This document shows, one piece after another, positions 17,180-27,018 of a stretch of DNA of 40,567 bases; the first letter of the stretch is position 1; every line of letters starts with the position of its first letter. A model generated the notes under the pieces. It did not search any database. It was not told the DNA's origin and was given only the letters and a program-made list of their open reading frames with translations. The translations under genes and the position numbers were made by a program. The stretch comes from an uncultured Paracoccaceae bacterium (GTDB lineage: Bacteria > Pseudomonadota > Alphaproteobacteria > Rhodobacterales > Rhodobacteraceae). Location: assembly GCA_938002605.1 (NCBI GenBank), contig CALLAF010000018.1:1-40567 (forward strand). Direction: 5' to 3'.

Positions 17180-18124
17180 TCAGCTGGCCTTTCGTGCCTC
17201 AATAGCTTGCCAGATTTTTTCCGCGATATTGACGCCATCAAAACGTTCAAGTTCTTGAATGCCAGTAGGCGAGGTCACGTTGATTTCAGTGAGCCAATCA
17301 CCGATCACATCAATGCCTACAAAAACTTGGCCTTTTTCGCGCAAAAGCGGGCCAATTTTGGCGCAGATTTCGCGGTCACGATCGGTCAGGTCAACCTTCT
17401 CGGGGCGCCCACCGACATGCATGTTAGAGCGCGTTTCGCCTTTTGCAGGCACGCGATTGATCGCGCCAACTGGTTCACCATCCACAATAATCACACGTTT
17501 ATCGCCCTTGCTGACAGCGGGCAGGAATTTTTGCATGATCAACGGCTCGCGGTTAATCCCGCTGAACAATTCATGTAATGAGGCAAGGTTGCTATCAGCA
17601 TGTGCAAGCTTGAACACACCCGCGCCGCCATTGCCATAAAGCGGTTTTAGGATGACATCGCCATGCTCTTCGCGAAACCCACGTAACGTATCAAGATCAC
17701 GCGCGATCATCGTTGGAGGCGTGAGATCTGGGAAGCCCAGCACCAGCAGTTTTTCGGGATAATTGCGCACCCAAAACGGGTCGTTGACCACAAGTGTTTT
17801 CGGGTGGACCATATCCAGAATATGCGTCGTCGTGATATATCCCATGTCAAATGGCGGGTCTTGGCGCAGCCAAACCACGTCAAAATCCGCCAAATCGACG
17901 GTTTGTTCGTCGCCCAAAATCGCGTGATCACCTTTGATGCGCTGCACCGTGAGCGGCCAACCGCGCGCGGTCACACGTCCCTGATCGTAAGCCAATTTAT
18001 CCGGGGTATAGTAAAATAGCGTATGGCCGCGCGCTTGTGCTTCTTCGGCGATCCGAAACGTGCTGTCGGCGTCGATATCGATCGGGCCGATCGGGTCCAT
18101 TTGGAAAGCAATTTTCAGCGACAT
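17180..18124 (-). CDS. gshB: Glutathione synthetase, 314 aa
   Basis: ATP-grasp enzyme joining glycine to gamma-glutamylcysteine, the last step of glutathione synthesis in the cytoplasm. The N-terminal [20 protein letters not shown] block and [19 protein letters not shown] are typical of proteobacterial GshB. The ATP-grasp region contains [37 protein letters not shown] and [19 protein letters not shown], the last carrying Mg-binding residues. I use ATG 18124 because AAAGAGG lies 7 nt upstream and the family start aligns there; the alternative at 18142 only adds six residues. It runs into the TTG-started esterase gene. rsmI and yraN lie upstream on the same strand. Confidence 0.96.
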   Translation of the reverse strand: MSLKIAFQMDPIGPIDIDADSTFRIAEEAQARGHTLFYYTPDKLAYDQGRVTARGWPLTVQRIKGDHAILGDEQTVDLADFDVVWLRQDPPFDMGYITTTHILDMVHPKTLVVNDPFWVRNYPEKLLVLGFPDLTPPTMIARDLDTLRGFREEHGDVILKPLYGNGGAGVFKLAHADSNLASLHELFSGINREPLIMQKFLPAVSKGDKRVIIVDGEPVGAINRVPAKGETRSNMHVGGRPEKVDLTDRDREICAKIGPLLREKGQVFVGIDVIGDWLTEINVTSPTGIQELERFDGVNIAEKIWQAIEARKAS

Positions 18125-18192
18125 GGGGCAACCTCTTTGCATCTAGTGTTGCCTGATACATGGCGCAGGCCCCGACCTAGTGCAATGGGCAG

Positions 18193-18549
18193 TCATGTTT
18201 CCATGAATGCGTTTTCAATCACTTTCACGCAACCAACCGCGTCGACCAACGCCAAATCAAAGCGCACATCAGTGAGTTGCCCTCGCGGTTCGCCAGCCAA
18301 AAATTCGGAAGCGCTGCCACAAATACGGTCCATTTGTTTGCGGCTCAGCCGGGTCGCCGCGCGCGCGAAACTACGGCTTTTCTTAACTTCGACAAAAACA
18401 ACCGTGTCGCCGTGGCGGCAAATCAAATCAATTTCACCGCTTTGGCCGCACCAGCGTTCACCGGCAACCCGGTGATTGCGCCGCACATAATCGCGTGCGA
18501 CAATCGCTTCAGCCGCAAGCCCTGCGTGATATCCGGTTTGTCCCGTCAC
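18193..18549 (-). CDS. YraN family (UPF0102) nuclease-fold protein, 118 aa
   Basis: Small protein with a restriction-endonuclease-like fold. The PD-(D/E)xK-type signature is visible as GEIDLICRHGDTVVFVEVKK (Glu/Asp, then ExK). Known: YraN proteins are common beside rsmI and the LpoA-like gene, and their cellular role is unsettled. The start overlaps the rsmI stop by 4 bp, so the two are coupled, and gshB follows 68 bp later. The length is normal (~120 aa) and the two cysteines in the front part are not part of a clear motif. Confidence 0.9.
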   Translation of the reverse strand: MTGQTGYHAGLAAEAIVARDYVRRNHRVAGERWCGQSGEIDLICRHGDTVVFVEVKKSRSFARAATRLSRKQMDRICGSASEFLAGEPRGQLTDVRFDLALVDAVGCVKVIENAFMET

Positions 18550-19406
18550 TCATCATCCTTCATACCAAGCGCGGTCTGATAAACCTGCCTGCGCGGCAGG
18601 CCCAACGCACCGGCCACGACCGTCGCTGCGTCTTTCACCCGCATCGTTTGCATCGCTTCACGCAGCGCGTCTTCGACGTCCAATTCAGCGACATCAGTCG
18701 CCCCGGCACGCCCAACCAGCACAACCAATTCGCCTTTCACTGCACGCCCATCAAAGGCATCTGCCAATTCCATCAAGGTTCCGCGCTGCGTTTCTTCAAA
18801 TTTCTTTGTCAGTTCGCGGCAAACAACGGCCTGCCGATCCCCCCCTAAAACATCGCGCAAATTCCCTAACATTTCACCAACGCGTTTGGGGCTTTCATAA
18901 AAAACCAACGTAAACGGCACATCGCGCAGCGCCGCAATCTCGGTTTCGCGTTGTTGCTTTGCCGCAGGTAAGAAACCAACAAAGGCGAATCGGTCCGTTG
19001 GCAGCCCAGACACGGTAAGCGCGGCCAAAACCGCGGATGCGCCCGGTGCAGCCGTCACAAAAAGCCCTGCTGCAATCGCAGCAACGCCGAGCTCATATCC
19101 CGGGTCAGCGACCAATGGCGTTCCCGCCTCAGAGACGTAAGCGACTGACTTTCCATCCTGAATGTCGCTCACCAGTCGCGCGACCGCGCCTTCGCCACTG
19201 TGGTCATGAAAGGCCACAACCTTGCGCCCGTTCAGCGGCACACCGTGGATTTCCATCAGTTTGCGGGCTGTGCGTGTGTCTTCGGCGGCAATTAAATCAG
19301 CACTGGCAAGGATATCGAGGCCGCGCAACGTCATGTCGCGTGCTGACCCAATCGGGGTAGCGACAAAGTAAAGACCTGCAGAGAGTGGCTTGTTAATGAA
19401 ATTCAT
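18546..19406 (-). CDS. rsmI: 16S rRNA (cytidine(1402)-2'-O)-methyltransferase, 286 aa
   Basis: SAM-dependent methyltransferase that 2'-O-methylates C1402 of 16S rRNA near the P site. It is a tetrapyrrole-methylase-fold protein: GLYFVATPIGSARDMTLRGL at residues ~11-30, then AEDTRTARKLM, VAYVSEAGTPLVADPGYEL and AAPGASAVLAALTVSGLPTD. The FYESPKRV and CRELTKKFEET motifs are also characteristic of RsmI. It is divergent from the LpoA-like gene across 93 bp and coupled to yraN by a 4-bp overlap. An lpoA-rsmI-yraN neighbourhood is standard in Proteobacteria. Confidence 0.96.
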   Translation of the reverse strand: MNFINKPLSAGLYFVATPIGSARDMTLRGLDILASADLIAAEDTRTARKLMEIHGVPLNGRKVVAFHDHSGEGAVARLVSDIQDGKSVAYVSEAGTPLVADPGYELGVAAIAAGLFVTAAPGASAVLAALTVSGLPTDRFAFVGFLPAAKQQRETEIAALRDVPFTLVFYESPKRVGEMLGNLRDVLGGDRQAVVCRELTKKFEETQRGTLMELADAFDGRAVKGELVVLVGRAGATDVAELDVEDALREAMQTMRVKDAATVVAGALGLPRRQVYQTALGMKDDE

Positions 19407-19499
19407 ACCTAGACCCGCGTGTCCCCTGCTTTATGATGGCGGCTAAATGGCGTTGACACCAAATTCAGACCAGCGCCCGATCCTGGAGGGATACCGCAA

Positions 19500-20678
19500 A
19501 TGTTCGCCCAATACAGTAGTGCACGTCAGCTTGTTGCACGTTTTTTCGCTTTTACCGCTTTGCTTTGGTTGGCGGCCTGTGACGTTACCGTCGATCCGAA
19601 CGCCAATGTTGGGCAAGACATCGACCCTGGCGATCCGGTGCCTGTGGCGCTTTTGGTACCGCGCGGGTCTGGCACGGGCAGTGATGATTTCCTTGCGCAG
19701 AACCTTGAAAATGCCGCGCGTCTTGCAATCGCGGACCTAGAAGGCGCGACAATTGAGCTGCGTGTTTATAGCACCGCAGGCGATCCAGCCACTGCGGCCA
19801 ATGCGGCTGTAACAGCCGTCAATGATGGTGCCAAAATTATCCTTGGGCCGCTTTATAGTGAAGCTGCGAACGCCGTTGGTGTGGCCGTCGCGGGGCGCAA
19901 TGTGAACGTCTTGTCGTTCTCGAACACGACCAGCATCGCAGGCGGCAACGTGTTTGTACTGGGCGCAACATTTGAAAATACGGCCAACCGTCTGGTACAA
20001 TATGGCACCCGCACCGGGATTAACCGCTATCTGATTGCTTACGGCGATGACCCTGCAGGCCAAGTCGGCAGCCAAGCCATTGCGCAAGCCGTCCAAAATA
20101 ACGGCGGCCAAGTTGTCGGCATGGAAAGCTACCCCTTGTCACAACAAGGTATCTTTACATCGACACGGCGCATTGTCTCAAGCGTGCGCAGTTCTGGGGC
20201 GCAAGCCGTGTTCACCACTGCTGGCGCCACGGCTGATCTTCCGATTATCGCGACCGCATTGCCTGACGCAGGTATGAGCGACAATGTGAACTTTATCGGG
20301 CTAACACGTTGGGATACGGTCCCGCAGCTTTATGCACTGCCGGGCGTGCAAGGCGGTCTGTTTGCGATGCCGGATCAATCCACAGCGACTTTGTTCGCCA
20401 ACCGCTATTCAGCAACCTACGGCCAAGCCCCGCACCCGCTCGCAGGTCTGGCCTATGACGGAATCGCAGCGATCGGCGCACTGGTCGCCGCAGGAAATAC
20501 AGAAGCTCTGACCAAAGCCGCACTCACCAGTCCGCAGGGGTTCCGTGGCACATCGGGTGTCTTCCGCTTGCTACCAAACGGGCTTAACCAGCGCGCATTG
20601 GCCATCGCAACCATTCAAGAAAATCAGGTGATCATCCTTGAACAAGCCCCACGCAGTTTTGGCAACGCCGGTCTCTGA
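19500..20678 (+). CDS. LpoA-like penicillin-binding-protein activator lipoprotein, 392 aa
   Basis: Periplasmic-binding-protein-fold lipoprotein (COG3107-like). Residues 10-27 form a lipoprotein signal with the lipobox LAAC and Cys27 as the lipidated residue, so the mature protein sits in a membrane leaflet facing the periplasm. The body resembles ABC branched-chain amino-acid binding proteins: VPVALLVPRGSG, AARLAIADLEG, AKIILGPLYSEAANAV, NVLSFSNTTSIAG and YLIAYGDDPAGQ. In gamma-proteobacteria LpoA activates PBP1a; alphaproteobacterial members lack the N-terminal TPR half, as here, so an equivalent role is only inferred. GGAGGG precedes the ATG. It is divergent from rsmI and overlaps the presumed TTG start of glnD by 41 bp. 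Confidence 0.88.
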   Translation: MFAQYSSARQLVARFFAFTALLWLAACDVTVDPNANVGQDIDPGDPVPVALLVPRGSGTGSDDFLAQNLENAARLAIADLEGATIELRVYSTAGDPATAANAAVTAVNDGAKIILGPLYSEAANAVGVAVAGRNVNVLSFSNTTSIAGGNVFVLGATFENTANRLVQYGTRTGINRYLIAYGDDPAGQVGSQAIAQAVQNNGGQVVGMESYPLSQQGIFTSTRRIVSSVRSSGAQAVFTTAGATADLPIIATALPDAGMSDNVNFIGLTRWDTVPQLYALPGVQGGLFAMPDQSTATLFANRYSATYGQAPHPLAGLAYDGIAAIGALVAAGNTEALTKAALTSPQGFRGTSGVFRLLPNGLNQRALAIATIQENQVIILEQAPRSFGNAGL

Positions 20679-23451
20679 CCACCCAGCCGAACCACACCAA
20701 AGCACGCCGGATAGTTTGATCTGTCCGGCGTCTACTATTTTCGATCACGTCCAAGTCGGCGCCGACCTGACCGAGGCAATCAATGCCGCGCAGTCTGAAA
20801 AAGAAGTGCGCGCAGAAACCGTGCGCATTTTATCTGCGGCACGAAAAAATGGGCGTACTGCGATTGCGAACGCTCTTTGTGCTCAACCTTTTGCAGCCAG
20901 ACCCGCGACACACGCGTATAGCTGGCTGACCGATCAAATCGTGACATTGGTGCTTGAGGTGTCAACACAACGGTTGCACCCGCTGCCCAACCCAACCCAA
21001 GGTGAAAAGCTGTCGCTCATCGCGGTTGGCGGATATGGGCGCGGCGAAATGGCCCCCGAATCGGACGTCGATCTTTTGTTTTTGACGCCGTACAAAATGA
21101 CCCCCTGGGCCGAAAGCGTGATCGAATCCATGCTTTACATACTGTGGGACCTGAAACTGAAGGTCGGGCATGCCAGCCGCACCGTCAAAGATTGCGTGCG
21201 TTTGGCCCGCGAAGATTACACAATCCGCACCTCACTAGTTGAATATCGCTATATCGCGGGCGATGCCCCGCTGGCAGAACACTTGGGTGAACAGCTTTGG
21301 GAAGACCTATTTAAGAACACAGCCGGGGAATTTATCGAAGCCAAGCTTGAGGAACGCGCAGAGCGCCATCGCAAGCAAGGTGGACAGCGCTATGTTGTTG
21401 AACCAAACGTCAAGGAAGGCAAAGGCGGCCTGCGCGACCTGCAATCTTTGTACTGGATCAGTAAGTATATCTACGACGTCAAAAAAGCGTCCGAGCTTGT
21501 AGAGCTTGGTGTTTTTTCAACGGAAGAATTCGAAACATTTGTCACCGCCGCTGATTTTTTGTGGGCCGTGCGTTGCCACATGCATCTGATCACCAAACGC
21601 GCCACAGATCAGCTGACATTTGATCTTCAGGTCGAGGTCGCGAATGCAATGGGTTACACCGATCACGGCGGACGCCGCGCGGTAGAACATTTCATGCAGG
21701 CCTATTTCCGACAGGCCAACCGTGTCGGCGAGTTGACCCGCATCTTTCTTACCGCGCTTGAGGCAACCCATACCAAGCCGGAACCTATGCTGCTTCGGCT
21801 TTTCGGACGCCGTAAAAAGGCCAAAGCGCCTTATGCAATTAAGCAAAACCGCCTGACAATCGCAGACGAAGACGCGTTTTTCGCGGACAAAGTTAACATG
21901 CTGCGTATCTTTGAAGAGGCTTTGCGCACAGGCACTTTACTGCACCCGGACGCCATGCGGTTGATCGCAGCGAACCTAGCACAGATCGATGATGATTTAC
22001 GCCAAAACCGCGAGGCACGGCGCATTTTTCTTGATCTTTTATTGAAGCACGGGAACCCCGAACGCGCGCTGCGCCGGATGAACGAACTTGGGGTGCTTGA
22101 CGCCTTCATTCCCGAATTTGCGCCAATCGTCGCGATGATGCAGTTCAATATGTATCACCACTACACCGTCGATGAACACACGATCCAATGTATCAGCAAT
22201 CTTGCCCAGATCGAACGCAAAGAGCTGATCGAAGAGCTTCCTGTCGCCTCAGGGATATTGGAACGCGGTATCAACCGCAAAGTGTTATATATCGCGCTTT
22301 TGTTGCACGATATCGGCAAGGGGCAGAAAGAAGATCACTCTATTCTAGGCGCGCAGATTGCCCGCAAAGTGGCCCCAAGGTTGGGATTAAATAAGAAGGA
22401 ATGCGAGACCGTCGAATGGTTGATCCGTTATCACCTGCTGATGTCGGATGTGGCGCAAAAACGCGATATTTCGGAACCGCGCACCGTGCGCGGCTTTGCA
22501 AAGGCCGTGAAATCGGTGGAACGGCTTGATCTACTGACGGTGCTGACGGTCTGCGATATCCGCGGGGTTGGGCCCGGCACATGGAACAACTGGAAAGCGG
22601 TGCTGATCCGCAACCTTTATAAAGCTACCAAAAGTGCGCTTCAAAACGGGCTTGAGGATTTGAATCGCGAAACCCGCGAAGCAGAGGCAAAACGCGCACT
22701 GCGCACTGCGCTTGCGGATTGGCCCGCAAAGGACATCAAAACCGAAATCGCGCGCCACTATGGCCCCTATTGGCAGGGCATGCCTTTGGCCAGCCATGTG
22801 ACATTTGCGAACCTGTTGCGCGGTATTTCGGATGATGAATTGCGGCTTGATCTGATGCTGGACGAAGATCGCGACGCCACGCGCACATGCTTTGCCATGG
22901 TCGATCATCCGGGGCTGTTTAGCCGGATGACCGGGGCGCTGGCGCTTGTGGGTGCCAATGTCGTCGATGCAAGCAGCTATACGTCAAAAGACGGCTACGT
23001 TACGGCGGTATTCTGGATTCAAGACAACGACGGAAACCCCTACGAAGAATCGCGCCTGCCGCGCCTGCAACAGATGATTTCTAAAACGCTAAGTGGCGAT
23101 GTCGTTGCCCGCGATGCGCTTGTCAGCAAAGATAAAATCAAAAAACGCGAACGCGCATTTAAGGTTCCGACCAATATCACATTTGATAACGATGGGTCCG
23201 AAATTTACACGATCATCGAAGTTGAATCGCGTGACCGTCCCGGCCTGCTTTATGATCTGACCCGGACTTTGGCCAATAGCTATGTCTATATCGCCAGCGC
23301 CGTGATCGCGACCTACGGCGAACAGGTTGTTGATACGTTCTATGTTAAAGACATGGTTGGGTTGAAATTCTATTCTGACACCAAACGCGCCACCCTAGAA
23401 CGCAAGCTGCGCGAAGCCATCGAACAAGGCGCAGAGCGGGCGCATAAATGA
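20638..23451 (+). CDS. glnD: [Protein-PII] uridylyltransferase / uridylyl-removing enzyme, 937 aa
   Basis: Nitrogen-status sensor that uridylylates PII proteins when glutamine is low and removes UMP when it is high. Domains in order: nucleotidyltransferase at ~125-150 (GGYGRGEMAPESDVDLLFL, with the catalytic GG...SDxD), a GlnE/PII-UT linker, an HD phosphohydrolase domain with LLHDIGKGQKEDHS, and two C-terminal ACT domains that bind glutamine, the second with RDRPGLLYDLTRTLANSYVY. The length is normal. There is no nearby ATG: the TTG at 20638 has AGGTG about 8 nt upstream, and TTG at 20659 is an alternative, so the first ~25 residues are uncertain. It overlaps murJ by 4 bp. Confidence 0.95.
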   Translation: MNKPHAVLATPVSDHPAEPHQSTPDSLICPASTIFDHVQVGADLTEAINAAQSEKEVRAETVRILSAARKNGRTAIANALCAQPFAARPATHAYSWLTDQIVTLVLEVSTQRLHPLPNPTQGEKLSLIAVGGYGRGEMAPESDVDLLFLTPYKMTPWAESVIESMLYILWDLKLKVGHASRTVKDCVRLAREDYTIRTSLVEYRYIAGDAPLAEHLGEQLWEDLFKNTAGEFIEAKLEERAERHRKQGGQRYVVEPNVKEGKGGLRDLQSLYWISKYIYDVKKASELVELGVFSTEEFETFVTAADFLWAVRCHMHLITKRATDQLTFDLQVEVANAMGYTDHGGRRAVEHFMQAYFRQANRVGELTRIFLTALEATHTKPEPMLLRLFGRRKKAKAPYAIKQNRLTIADEDAFFADKVNMLRIFEEALRTGTLLHPDAMRLIAANLAQIDDDLRQNREARRIFLDLLLKHGNPERALRRMNELGVLDAFIPEFAPIVAMMQFNMYHHYTVDEHTIQCISNLAQIERKELIEELPVASGILERGINRKVLYIALLLHDIGKGQKEDHSILGAQIARKVAPRLGLNKKECETVEWLIRYHLLMSDVAQKRDISEPRTVRGFAKAVKSVERLDLLTVLTVCDIRGVGPGTWNNWKAVLIRNLYKATKSALQNGLEDLNRETREAEAKRALRTALADWPAKDIKTEIARHYGPYWQGMPLASHVTFANLLRGISDDELRLDLMLDEDRDATRTCFAMVDHPGLFSRMTGALALVGANVVDASSYTSKDGYVTAVFWIQDNDGNPYEESRLPRLQQMISKTLSGDVVARDALVSKDKIKKRERAFKVPTNITFDNDGSEIYTIIEVESRDRPGLLYDLTRTLANSYVYIASAVIATYGEQVVDTFYVKDMVGLKFYSDTKRATLERKLREAIEQGAERAHK

Positions 23452-25010
23452 AACCTATCCGTCTGATGTCTGGCTTTTTCACCGTCGGAATTTGGACGCT
23501 GGCCAGCCGGTTGCTAGGCTTTGTGCGTGACATCATGATCGCGGCCTTTCTTGGGACCGGCCCCGTGGCCGAGGCATTTTTGGTCGCATTTTCATTGCCC
23601 AATCTGTTTCGTCGCTTTTTCGCCGAAGGCGCGTTCAACATGGCCTTTGTTCCGATGTTTTCCAAAAAACTCGAAGGCGATAACGGCGCGCATCAATTTG
23701 CCCAAGATGCCTTTGTCGGGATGACCGTCGTGCTCACCGGATTCACGATCCTTGGCATTATCTTTATGCCTTTGCTGGTCACCGCGATGGCCAGCGGGTT
23801 TATCGGGGATGCCCGGTTTGATTTGGCAGTGGCCTACGGGCGATTTACCTTTCCCTATATCTTATTCATCTCATTGGCCGCCCTGTTGTCGGGGGTTTTA
23901 AATGCAACGGGCCGGTTTATGGCTGCCGCTGCGGCCCCCGTTTTGCTGAATGTGATCTTTTTAATCGCCATCATTGGGACAGCCATGTGGGGCAGCAGCA
24001 CGCAAGAGGCACAAAGCCACGCAGTTGGCACCGCACTTGCAATGGCGGTGCCCGTTGCCGGCATTGCGCAAATGGCACTGGTCTGGTGGGCGGCAGCGCG
24101 GGCGGGGTTCCCGCTGCGGCTGCGACGTCCAAAGATGACACCTGAATTGAAACGCCTCGCAATCATCGCCGCCCCTGCTGCACTTGCGGGTGGGGTCGTG
24201 CAAATCAACCTGTTGGTTGGTCGCCAAGTTGCCAGTTTTTTTGACGGTGCAGTGGCTTGGCTGAACTATGCGGATCGCCTGTATCAACTGCCGCTTGGCG
24301 TTGTGGGCATCGCGATTGGTGTTGTCCTACTTCCTGATCTGTCCCGCCGTTTGCGCGCAGGCGACACCGAAGGGGGGCAAAACGCGTTTAACCGGGCTTG
24401 CGAAATCAGTCTCGCACTTACCATCCCGGCAGCCGTCGCGCTAATGGTGATCCCCACACAGCTGGTCAGCGTCCTTTTTGAACGCGGCGCGTTTGACACG
24501 ACCGATACCGCCGCGACCGCCATTGCCGTTGCAATCTACGGGTTGGGGCTGCCCGCGTTCGTAATGCAAAAAACGCTTAACCCGCTGTTTTTCGCCCGGG
24601 AAGATACCAAACGCCCCTTCTACTACGCGCTGGTCGCACTTGTGTTGAATGCGGGGCTCGCGATTGGGCTGGCCCCTTACATCGGCTATATCGCCGCCGC
24701 CATTGGGACCACATTGACCGGTTGGGCGACGGTGCTGCTTTTGTGGAACGGTGCGCGTGATATGGATGGGGCGGCGCATTTTGATGCGCGGTTCAAGCGA
24801 CGGTTACCACGTATTTTGGGCGCATCGATAGGGATGGGTGCTATTCTTTGGCTCACCGCTTTCGTACTTGCGCCCCACTTTGAAGTGGCAACACTGCGTT
24901 ACGGGGCGCTGTTGCTCCTCGTTGGGACCGGGATCATCAGCTATTTCGGAATTGGGCACATGGTAGGTGCGTTCAAGATCGCTGAATTCAAACGCAGTTT
25001 GCGCCGCTAG
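23448..25010 (+). CDS. murJ: Lipid II flippase MurJ, 520 aa
   Basis: Polytopic inner-membrane protein of the MOP superfamily that moves lipid II to the periplasmic face for peptidoglycan synthesis. It has about fourteen hydrophobic segments. Family signatures include ASRLLGFVRDIMIAAFLG, AFLVAFSLPNLFRRFFAEG, AFNMAFVPMF and NYADRLYQLPLGVVGIAIG. The ATG overlaps the glnD stop by 4 bp, a linkage widely seen in alphaproteobacteria. The 3' end overlaps the convergent rhomboid-like gene by 4 bp, so there is no room for a terminator between them. Confidence 0.96.
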   Translation: MKPIRLMSGFFTVGIWTLASRLLGFVRDIMIAAFLGTGPVAEAFLVAFSLPNLFRRFFAEGAFNMAFVPMFSKKLEGDNGAHQFAQDAFVGMTVVLTGFTILGIIFMPLLVTAMASGFIGDARFDLAVAYGRFTFPYILFISLAALLSGVLNATGRFMAAAAAPVLLNVIFLIAIIGTAMWGSSTQEAQSHAVGTALAMAVPVAGIAQMALVWWAAARAGFPLRLRRPKMTPELKRLAIIAAPAALAGGVVQINLLVGRQVASFFDGAVAWLNYADRLYQLPLGVVGIAIGVVLLPDLSRRLRAGDTEGGQNAFNRACEISLALTIPAAVALMVIPTQLVSVLFERGAFDTTDTAATAIAVAIYGLGLPAFVMQKTLNPLFFAREDTKRPFYYALVALVLNAGLAIGLAPYIGYIAAAIGTTLTGWATVLLLWNGARDMDGAAHFDARFKRRLPRILGASIGMGAILWLTAFVLAPHFEVATLRYGALLLLVGTGIISYFGIGHMVGAFKIAEFKRSLRR

Positions 25011-25690
25011 GATCGCTGCCGCATCCGGCGCAAGAATGCCGCCCACCCACCGGGCGCAAGCAAAAGCGACAGTGCAAAGCCGACGATAAACGCAGATAAT
25101 TCCGCGACCCAGCCATAGCCGGTATCAAAAATCAGCCCGAATACCAGTTGCAAGCCAAGCAACACAGCAATCAGGCGAAACGCCTTCAACTGGTTTTCGC
25201 CCATCGCCCTAAGATTCAGCCAAAGCGCATAAGTATAAGCCCCGATCAGCCCGTAAACAGGCGGAAAGCCCCCAATCAACGGGTAGTTATTTGGGGCGAT
25301 CAATCCAAACGCGATGGCCCCAACTACGGCGGTAACACCATAAAGCACAAGGATTTTAACCCCGCCGTAAAACTCTGCCGTGAACTTGCCCAAGGCCAAT
25401 GTCAGCGCCGCGCAAAACGCCATCTGCGTGAGACCCGTGTTGATAAACGGATAGGTCACAAACCTCGCAAGCAAAGTCGCTGAATAGTCATTGTTTATCA
25501 TAACGCGGTCTAAGACAGCACTAGAAAATCCGTATGTTTGGATCGCGTCCAAACGCCAGCCAACACCGCGTTGCCCGCCGACGATCCCTACATCAGCAAG
25601 CTGCAAAACGGCCTCGACCCCAATAATCGCCAGTGCCAACACAATGATGATGGGCGGAATAGCATTGATTGGACTTTCGGGTTTCATCAT
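25007..25690 (-). CDS. Rhomboid-fold membrane protein lacking catalytic residues, 227 aa
   Basis: Polytopic membrane protein with about six hydrophobic segments arranged like bacterial rhomboid proteases. The usual active-site motif GxSGxxxGLxGA is matched by GGFPPVYGLIGA (residues 140-151), in which the Ser position is Phe142. The catalytic His of the last segment (AHxxGF pattern) aligns with Glu197 in VAELSAFIVGF. The loop that normally reads HGxxHxxxN is NTGLTQMAF. I therefore call it a pseudo-protease: perhaps a membrane-protein-binding or chaperone role, as in derlins and iRhoms. I chose the ATG pair at 25690/25687, with AAGG upstream; a frame opening at 25846 would run into trpS. It is convergent with murJ and divergent from trpS. 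Confidence 0.8.
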   Translation of the reverse strand: MMKPESPINAIPPIIIVLALAIIGVEAVLQLADVGIVGGQRGVGWRLDAIQTYGFSSAVLDRVMINNDYSATLLARFVTYPFINTGLTQMAFCAALTLALGKFTAEFYGGVKILVLYGVTAVVGAIAFGLIAPNNYPLIGGFPPVYGLIGAYTYALWLNLRAMGENQLKAFRLIAVLLGLQLVFGLIFDTGYGWVAELSAFIVGFALSLLLAPGGWAAFLRRMRQRS

Positions 25691-25775
25691 ATAGCCTTGA
25701 GATGTTGAAGTTGACGGGTCTGTCTGGCATGGGTATGCGACCCCTGCCCTGAAATCCAGCCCGGACATTTGCACA

Positions 25776-26792
25776 ATGACAGATACAACATTCACGCCTC
25801 GCGTTTTTTCTGGAATCAAACCCTCTGGCGGGCTGACGCTTGGCAACTATCTTGGCGCGATCAAACGGTTTGTGGGCATGCAGGGCCAGATGGAAACCAT
25901 CTATTGCGTGGTCGATATGCATGCGATCACCGTCTGGCAGGACCCCAAGGAACTGGCCCATATGACCCGCGAGGTCGCCGCCGGCTATTTAGCTGCCGGG
26001 CTTGATCCGTCACAGTCGATCCTGTTCAACCAAAGCCAAGTCGCCGCACACGCGGAACTTGGCTGGATTTTCAACTGCGTGGCGCGTGTTGGCTGGATGA
26101 ACCGCATGACCCAGTTCAAAGACAAGGCAGGCAGCAACGCTGAAAAAGTGTCATTGGGCCTATACGCATACCCTTCGCTGATGGCCGCAGATATTTTGTT
26201 ATATCACGCCACCCACGTACCCGTTGGCGAAGACCAAAAGCAGCATGTTGAACTGACCCGCGATATCGCGGCTAAGTTTAACCATGACTATAAGGTCGAT
26301 TTCTTTCCGGCCACAGAACCCGTGATCGAAGGCCCCGCCATGCGGATTATGAATCTGCGTGACGGCACCAAGAAAATGTCGAAATCCGGCGAAAGCGATA
26401 TGGAACGCATCAACATGACCGACGATGCCGACAAAATCGCGAAAAAGTTCAAAAAGGCGAAAACAGACCCCGAACCGCTGCCCGAAACGGTCGAAGGATT
26501 GGCCAGCCGCCCCGAGGCCCGCAATCTGGTCGAAATCTACGCTGCCTTGGATGACACCACCCCCGAAGCCGTCATCGCGCAATATCCCGGCGCGGGTTGG
26601 GGCACATTCAAGCCCGCACTTGCCGATTTGGCGGTCGCCAAGCTCTCGCCCATTTCCGAAGAAATGGCGCGGCTGATGGATGATCCGGCAGAAATCGACC
26701 GCACCTTGGCCGCAGGCGCCGACAAAGCGCGCGCCATCGCTGAACCGATTCTCAAACAAACCTATGACATCGTCGGGCTGTTGCGCGGATAG
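25776..26792 (+). CDS. trpS: Tryptophanyl-tRNA synthetase, 338 aa
   Basis: Charges tRNA-Trp with tryptophan in the cytoplasm. It is a class I synthetase: the HIGH-equivalent is TLGN at residues 21-24 within [18 protein letters not shown], and the KMSKS loop is exact at 200-204. Tryptophan and ATP pocket segments such as [25 protein letters not shown] and [12 protein letters not shown] are all present. The length of 338 is standard for bacterial TrpS. It lies 85 bp from the divergent rhomboid-like gene. A perfect 11-bp hairpin follows at 26910-26940. Confidence 0.97.
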   Translation: MTDTTFTPRVFSGIKPSGGLTLGNYLGAIKRFVGMQGQMETIYCVVDMHAITVWQDPKELAHMTREVAAGYLAAGLDPSQSILFNQSQVAAHAELGWIFNCVARVGWMNRMTQFKDKAGSNAEKVSLGLYAYPSLMAADILLYHATHVPVGEDQKQHVELTRDIAAKFNHDYKVDFFPATEPVIEGPAMRIMNLRDGTKKMSKSGESDMERINMTDDADKIAKKFKKAKTDPEPLPETVEGLASRPEARNLVEIYAALDDTTPEAVIAQYPGAGWGTFKPALADLAVAKLSPISEEMARLMDDPAEIDRTLAAGADKARAIAEPILKQTYDIVGLLRG

Positions 26793-26909
26793 GCTGTTGT
26801 CACAAAAATGAATCGCGGCAGGGCGACCATGGGGCTGCGCGCATCGATTCGCACTTCGCGCCCGGCCCAAAGCGTTACGTCCCGCCCCTGTTAGACGCTT
26901 GGTCATCAC

Positions 26910-26940
26910 GGCGTTCGATGTCCCCCCGGCATCGAACGCC
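26910..26940 (+). terminator. Perfect 11-bp hairpin downstream of trpS
   Basis: GGCGTTCGATG (26910-26920) pairs exactly with CATCGAACGCC (26930-26940) around a 9-nt C-rich loop. It lies 117 bp after the trpS stop and about 80 bp before the universal-stress gene. No T-tract follows, so it may act with Rho or as an RNA-stability element. The surrounding 226-bp gap shows nothing else I can support. Confidence 0.5.
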
Positions 26941-27018
26941 AATTCTGACGGTCCGTTCAAAACCGTTGCCACTATGCAAGCAATGCGCCAATATCCCCGG
27001 AACGGGAGAATACTGAAC

